The notes beneath the pieces are model-generated. The model was given only the letters and a program-made list of their open reading frames with translations, searched no databases and was not told where the DNA came from. Shown piece after piece: positions 7,565 to 10,560 of a DNA stretch of 10,560 nt (the first letter of the stretch is position 1; each line of letters opens with the position of its first letter). Made by a program: the position numbers and the translations under genes. Origin of the DNA: an uncultured Gammaproteobacteria bacterium (GTDB lineage: Bacteria; Pseudomonadota; Gammaproteobacteria; Magnimaribacterales; D2472); the NCBI GenBank assembly GCA_913050015.1, contig CAJXAZ010000030.1:1-10560 (forward strand), written 5' to 3'.

Positions 7565-7875
7565 TATGCTGTCACCATTTTTGAAGTAGGTTTAAAGAAA
7601 AGATTTGTAACAATAAAAAATGTCATTGCGTAAAAGTAGACTTCTGGGAAATTAGAAATAGTCACTATCAAGAATGCGAAAAAAAGAACCCATTTTGCAG
7701 ACCAGTTATAAGATATATAAACAGACTCATTGTGAATTTTATTGCCTATTGAGTAGATGAAATATAGAGATAGGCTGTATGCAGCCATAATTATGAAAAG
7801 ATTTAAATCAAAATAAATGACTGCTGGAATAGCAATAAGCGTTGATATTATTTTTAAATTTTTCAAGGGACTCAA
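7564..7875 (-). CDS. atpI: Probable ATP synthase assembly factor AtpI (short, divergent)
   Basis: A small membrane protein of 103 residues. Its place as first gene of the operon, directly before atpB, and its four hydrophobic segments (about 9-22, 26-44, 60-75, 78-94) fit AtpI, which helps c-ring assembly and is not part of the finished enzyme. It is shorter than E. coli AtpI (about 126) and the sequence alone is hardly recognisable, so the name rests mainly on context. No ATG exists near the start. An in-frame TAA lies two codons before TTG at 7875, so initiation is at this TTG or at a second TTG at 7866. Neither has a good Shine-Dalgarno, which suggests low expression, as known for E. coli AtpI. 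It overlaps atpB by one base. Confidence 0.7.
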   Translation of the reverse strand: MSPLKNLKIISTLIAIPAVIYFDLNLFIIMAAYSLSLYFIYSIGNKIHNESVYISYNWSAKWVLFFAFLIVTISNFPEVYFYAMTFFIVTNLFFKPTSKMVTA

Positions 7876-7968
7876 ATTTTAAATTTTTGTGAACTAGTTG
7901 GCGAGAATTATAGAAATATATGCGGTTAGAAACAAGGTGTTTAGTGATTAATTTTAAGATTTCTTTAG
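7876..7968. other. parB/atpI intergenic region
   Basis: This 93-base gap is the longest gene-free stretch. It holds the predicted atp promoter and, downstream of it, the small palindrome AACTAGTT (7892-7899), which overlaps the expected transcription start. No hairpin with a T run follows the parB stop, so no intrinsic terminator separates the mnmG-parB unit from the atp operon. Confidence 0.75.
7907..7935 (-). promoter_or_regulatory. Predicted sigma70-type promoter of the atp operon
   Basis: On the minus strand TTGTTT (7935-7930) and TATAAT (7912-7907) are separated by exactly 17 bases. The -10 matches the consensus fully and the -35 matches at four of six positions. Transcription would begin near 7899-7901, giving a leader of about 25 bases before the atpI TTG. 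The sequence upstream of the -35 toward parB is A/T-rich and could help as an UP-like element. It is the only clear promoter I see, and it sits in the only sizeable gap of the window. Confidence 0.7.
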
Positions 7969-8808
7969 TTAATTTATTAGTTTGGAAATAATATTTTCTA
8001 ACTCATCTGACGTGTTGTAAGAAATAGCCACTTTACCTGATTTTTTATTCCTCGCTTCGATTTCTATTTTATGTCCAAAACCCTCTGACATTTCTTCTTC
8101 TATGTTTAAAAGATCCTTGTCTTTAGCTTTGATCGATGATGTTTTTTTATTAGTTTTTTTACCAGAAAGGCTGCTTAGATCTTTAACTGTAAGTTTGTTT
8201 TTAATAATATTTTGAGCTGCTGCCTCTGCCTCAGACGGTTCTAGTGAAGCTAAAAGCTTTGCGTGGCCTTTCTCGATTTGTCCTGATGATAAAAGGTCTA
8301 AAACAGTTGCGGGTAGCGATAACAATCTTATTGAGTTGGCAATCGTACTTCTTGCTTTGCCAGTTGATTTAGCAACATCATCTTGTGTAAGCCCAAATTC
8401 TCTTTTTAGTCTGTCGTAACCTCTTGCCTCTTCAACAGCATTAAGGTCTTCTCTTTGAAGGTTTTCTATCAAAGCAGACTCAAGGGCATCTTGGTCTTTC
8501 TTTTGATCTACTAAACAGGGTATTGTTTGAAGGCCTGCCTTTCTAGAGGCTCTTAATCTTCTTTCGCCAGCTATAACTTCATATTTATTTAACCCAAGCT
8601 CTCTTACTAGAATTGGGGAAAGAACGCCGTGTTTCTGGATTGAGTTTGTTAGTTCTTCTAATTTAGTCTCATCAAAATTTGCTCTAGGTTGAAATCTTCC
8701 TGCGTTGATATTGCCTAAATCTATATCTTTAACTGTTCTTTGATTAGAGCCGCCGCCGCCCAGAAGTGCGTCCAGCCCTCTGTTAAGAATTTTATTATCT
8801 TCAGACAT
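7969..8808 (-). CDS. parB: ParB chromosome partitioning protein (CTP-dependent parS-binding clamp)
   Basis: DNA-binding CTPase that loads at parS sites, spreads as a sliding clamp and stimulates ParA during origin segregation. With the ATG at 8808 it has 279 residues, a normal size. In order: the N-terminal ParA-contacting motif RGLDALLGGGG (10-20), the ParB/Srx CTP-binding domain with GRFQPR (37-42), GERRLRAS (81-88) and ENLQRE (115-120), the helix-turn-helix around LTQDDVAKSTGKARSTIANS (140-159), a Lys-rich linker (218-232) and the C-terminal dimerisation domain. A frame extended to TTG at 8814 is possible but would touch the Shine-Dalgarno; AAGGAAGG lies 6 bases before the ATG, which decides the start. 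It overlaps parA by 8 bases, so ParA and ParB are probably translated together. The glycine run is encoded by a short GGC-rich tract near 8749-8761. Confidence 0.95.
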   Translation of the reverse strand: MSEDNKILNRGLDALLGGGGSNQRTVKDIDLGNINAGRFQPRANFDETKLEELTNSIQKHGVLSPILVRELGLNKYEVIAGERRLRASRKAGLQTIPCLVDQKKDQDALESALIENLQREDLNAVEEARGYDRLKREFGLTQDDVAKSTGKARSTIANSIRLLSLPATVLDLLSSGQIEKGHAKLLASLEPSEAEAAAQNIIKNKLTVKDLSSLSGKKTNKKTSSIKAKDKDLLNIEEEMSEGFGHKIEIEARNKKSGKVAISYNTSDELENIISKLIN

Positions 8809-9562
8809 ATTCAACCTTCCTTATTAACTCTCCCGCTAAAGCGAGGTAGGCTTTTGCCCCGTATGAATTTGGCATATATTTTACCCCTGAAACACCGTGA
8901 CTGGGAGCTTCGGCAAGTTTTATATTCCTTGGTATAAGTGTGTTGAATACTAGATGAGAAAAATGCGTTTCAAGCTCATTAGAGACCTCTCTTGCAAGAT
9001 TATTTCTCATATCAACCATCGTTCTTACTATTCCAAGCACCCTATTTGAAGATAGGTTTTTATCAGAAAGTGTTTGGATTGTGTTCATTAGGCCGGTTAC
9101 TCCCTCAAGGGAATAGTATTCACATTGAAGTGGTATTAATGTTCCAGAGGCGGCAAATAAGGCCTCTATCGTTAACTGATTAAGTGTTGGGGGAGTGTCA
9201 ATAATTGTGTAGTCATAATCGCCTTCAAGCGCTTTTAATTCCTGTGTTAAAAAAGTCTGTTTATTCTCTGACCTGATACTAACCTCTAAGGCTATTAAAT
9301 CCTGCCCACCAGGGATCACGTCGTATCCATCAGGAGATTTATATATACATTCGTTTATAGGTGTTTGGTCAAAAAAAAGATTCGATAACGTGTTTGTTTC
9401 ACCCTTGTTCATCCCGGCGGCTGTGGAGGCATTCCCCTGGGGGTCGAGGTCAATAAGTAAAACCTTTCTTTTGGTTCCAGCAAGGCTTGCAGCTAAATTT
9501 ACAGCGGTAGTAGTCTTGCCGACTCCACCTTTTTGGTTTGCTATGGCTAATATTTTATTCAT
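8801..9562 (-). CDS. parA: ParA chromosome partitioning ATPase (Soj type)
   Basis: P-loop ATPase that binds DNA non-specifically and moves ParB-parS complexes. The 253-residue length, and the fact that the P-loop begins at residue 11 with no N-terminal helix-turn-helix, mark it as the chromosomal Soj type rather than a plasmid type Ia ParA. The deviant Walker A is KGGVGKTT (11-18) with signature Lys11 and P-loop Lys16; LLIDLDPQGNAS (35-46) is the A' motif; IIDTPPTL (120-127) is Walker B. It starts 8 bases inside the end of rsmG (ATGAATAA) and overlaps parB by 8 bases at its own end. Only a weak GAGAT precedes the ATG, so coupling to rsmG is likely. Confidence 0.96.
   Translation of the reverse strand: MNKILAIANQKGGVGKTTTAVNLAASLAGTKRKVLLIDLDPQGNASTAAGMNKGETNTLSNLFFDQTPINECIYKSPDGYDVIPGGQDLIALEVSIRSENKQTFLTQELKALEGDYDYTIIDTPPTLNQLTIEALFAASGTLIPLQCEYYSLEGVTGLMNTIQTLSDKNLSSNRVLGIVRTMVDMRNNLAREVSNELETHFSHLVFNTLIPRNIKLAEAPSHGVSGVKYMPNSYGAKAYLALAGELIRKVEYV
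8815..8822 (-). promoter_or_regulatory. Ribosome binding site of parB
   Basis: AAGGAAGG lies inside the last codons of parA, 6 bases before the ATG at 8808 and directly touching the alternative TTG at 8814. The spacing supports the ATG as the parB start. Confidence 0.75.
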
Positions 9563-10178
9563 TAATCTTTATCTCAACCAAATGTCTTTCGTGTGTTGTG
9601 TTTTCTATTTTGATTATTTCACACTTATATTTGTTTGTGTCTAGAGATTGTATTTCTTCAATTATTTTCTCTTCTCTGCCTTTTAAAAGAATATACCTTC
9701 CGCCTTTCTCAAGGTTTTTGTTCGAAAGCTTTAGGGTGTTCTCTGTTGAGGAAAAGGCTCTGGATGTTATCAAACTATAAGTCTCTAGTTTGTTGTTTGG
9801 TGTGATATTGGTGTTTAGTGTTTTTGCATTAACTAGATTAAGTTCGTGTATTATTTTGTTTAAGAAATAGCATTTTTTTTGGCTCTTTTCTAGTAAATGT
9901 ATTTCGCACTCAGGTCGCAAAATAGCAATTAATAAACCTGGAAAGCCCCCGCCCGAGCCCATGTCTAATATTTTTTCATTATGGTTAATTTTTTGTATTA
10001 ACGGCATGCAGTCCAGTATGTCTTTTTCAAAAACCTCTTCAGCCATCTCTCTAACGAATATATTATGGGATTTATTGAACTCTATTGCCTTAAGCACAAA
10101 TTCTTTTATTTTATTTAGCTCCTCATTGGACTGGCCTGGCAGACTTTCCTTTATTCGGTCTTCTAATTTTTTATGCAT
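9555..10178 (-). CDS. rsmG: RsmG (GidB), 16S rRNA guanine-N7 methyltransferase
   Basis: S-adenosylmethionine-dependent enzyme that methylates G527 (E. coli numbering) of 16S rRNA; its loss is known to give low-level streptomycin resistance. The 207 residues agree with E. coli. The SAM-binding motif is ILDMGSGGGFPGLLIAI (70-86), followed by the acidic end of the next strand (LLEKSQKK, 95-102), the family run ITSRAFSS (137-144), LLKGREE near 163-169 and the terminal ERHLVEI. The N-terminal FNKSHNI (34-40) matches the family's WNKxxNLT region. The usual RHILDS reads KDILDC here, a small divergence. The start ATG lies 8 bases inside the end of mnmG with no strong Shine-Dalgarno. A reliable call from motifs and context. 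Confidence 0.95.
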   Translation of the reverse strand: MHKKLEDRIKESLPGQSNEELNKIKEFVLKAIEFNKSHNIFVREMAEEVFEKDILDCMPLIQKINHNEKILDMGSGGGFPGLLIAILRPECEIHLLEKSQKKCYFLNKIIHELNLVNAKTLNTNITPNNKLETYSLITSRAFSSTENTLKLSNKNLEKGGRYILLKGREEKIIEEIQSLDTNKYKCEIIKIENTTHERHLVEIKINE

Positions 10179-10560
10179 GTGTTTTTTGTAGTTCTTCTTT
10201 TTTTAGCATTACTAAAATTAAATTTATTGCCGCTGGGGTGACTCCCTCTATCCTGGCTGCCGACCCTATTGTTTCTGGCTTTGCCTTTAAAAGCTTTTCT
10301 ACAACCTCGTTTGATAGGCCGCTTAGGTTTGAGTAAGAAAAGTTAATGGGAATTTTCTTGTGGTTTTGTTTTTTGTTTTTATGTATTTCTCGAAGTTGTT
10401 TTTCTATATACCCCTTGTATTTAATTTCAACCGCCGCTCTTGCAAGGTATTTTTTATCCTCTTCAGCTGTTTCAAATATCGTATTTTCATCAATATCTGG
10501 TCTGGTTAAAATGGCGGCTATGCTTTTTTTCTCGTTGAGTTTGATTAATTCTTTTTTCTT
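10171..10560 (-). CDS. mnmG: MnmG (GidA), tRNA U34 carboxymethylaminomethyl-modification enzyme (partial, C-terminus only)
   Basis: The last 129 residues of the FAD-dependent protein that, with MnmE, modifies wobble uridine 34 of certain tRNAs. The full protein has about 630 residues, so the FAD domain lies beyond the right edge. The visible part is the helical C-terminal domain that contacts MnmE and tRNA: VEIKYKGYIEKQLREI, then LSGLSNEVVEKL and SAARIEGVTPAAINLILVML near the end, all matching family signatures. The frame is open from the window edge to TAA at 10171-10173. The region between the two conserved blocks is very Lys/Asn-rich (HKNKKQNHKK), in line with the AT-rich genome. It overlaps rsmG by 8 bases (ATGCATAA). 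Confidence 0.95.
   Translation of the reverse strand, partial: KKKELIKLNEKKSIAAILTRPDIDENTIFETAEEDKKYLARAAVEIKYKGYIEKQLREIHKNKKQNHKKIPINFSYSNLSGLSNEVVEKLLKAKPETIGSAARIEGVTPAAINLILVMLKKEELQKTHA

Noticed and set aside
8749..8761. GGC-rich microsatellite-like tract in parB
   Set aside because: It is only about four units long and encodes the ordinary glycine stretch after the N-terminal ParA-contacting motif.
8809..8814. TTG start for parB two codons before the ATG
   Set aside because: The Shine-Dalgarno AAGGAAGG directly touches this TTG, leaving no spacing, while it is ideally placed for the ATG at 8808.
9395..9402. TGTTTCAC, half of the parS consensus, inside parA
   Set aside because: The other half does not match GTGAAACA, so it is not a palindromic ParB site. 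A second partial match, TGAAACA at 8888-8894, also lacks its partner.

Overview
The window is a conserved bacterial housekeeping locus in which every gene is on the minus strand, so the biological reading order runs from position 10560 down to 1. In that order it holds the end of mnmG, then rsmG, parA, parB, a strong promoter-like site, the complete F1Fo ATP synthase operon atpI-B-E-F-H-A-G-D-C, and the first three quarters of glmU, which runs off the left edge. The order mnmG-rsmG-parAB-atp-glmU and the protein sequences (AtpD, AtpE, the AtpG C-terminus and the MnmG C-terminus are close to those of Escherichia coli) point to a gammaproteobacterium. The DNA is clearly AT-rich, which fits a low-GC, streamlined lineage such as a marine SAR86-like group. 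That last placement is inference; no rRNA gene is present to settle it.

Right part (about 7969-10560): mnmG, rsmG, parA and parB form a very tight unit. Each of the three junctions is an 8-base overlap in which the start codon of the next gene lies just inside the stop codon of the previous one. MnmG and RsmG modify tRNA and 16S rRNA; ParA and ParB are the chromosomal segregation pair. No convincing full parS site or DnaA box is visible.

Centre (7876-7968) is the longest gene-free stretch, 93 bases. It carries a consensus TATAAT -10 element and a TTGTTT -35 element spaced 17 bases apart, pointing into the atp operon. No terminator is seen after parB, so read-through from upstream is also possible.

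Left part (1-7875): the ATP synthase operon encodes the assembly factor AtpI, the membrane Fo sector (a, c, b) and the F1 sector (delta, alpha, gamma, beta, epsilon) in the usual order, with gaps of 2 to 30 bases or overlap. Catalytic and proton-path residues are intact and the c subunit has a proton-type, not sodium-type, site. Ribosome binding sites are strong before atpE, atpH, atpA and atpD and weak or absent elsewhere. glmU follows atpC by 26 bases with a small hairpin between them.

I found no undescribed system here. The points worth a second look are details: a longer periplasmic N-terminus with two cysteines in subunit a, a substituted substrate-binding position in GlmU, a short divergent AtpI with a TTG start, the repeated 8-base overlaps, and the atpC/glmU hairpin.
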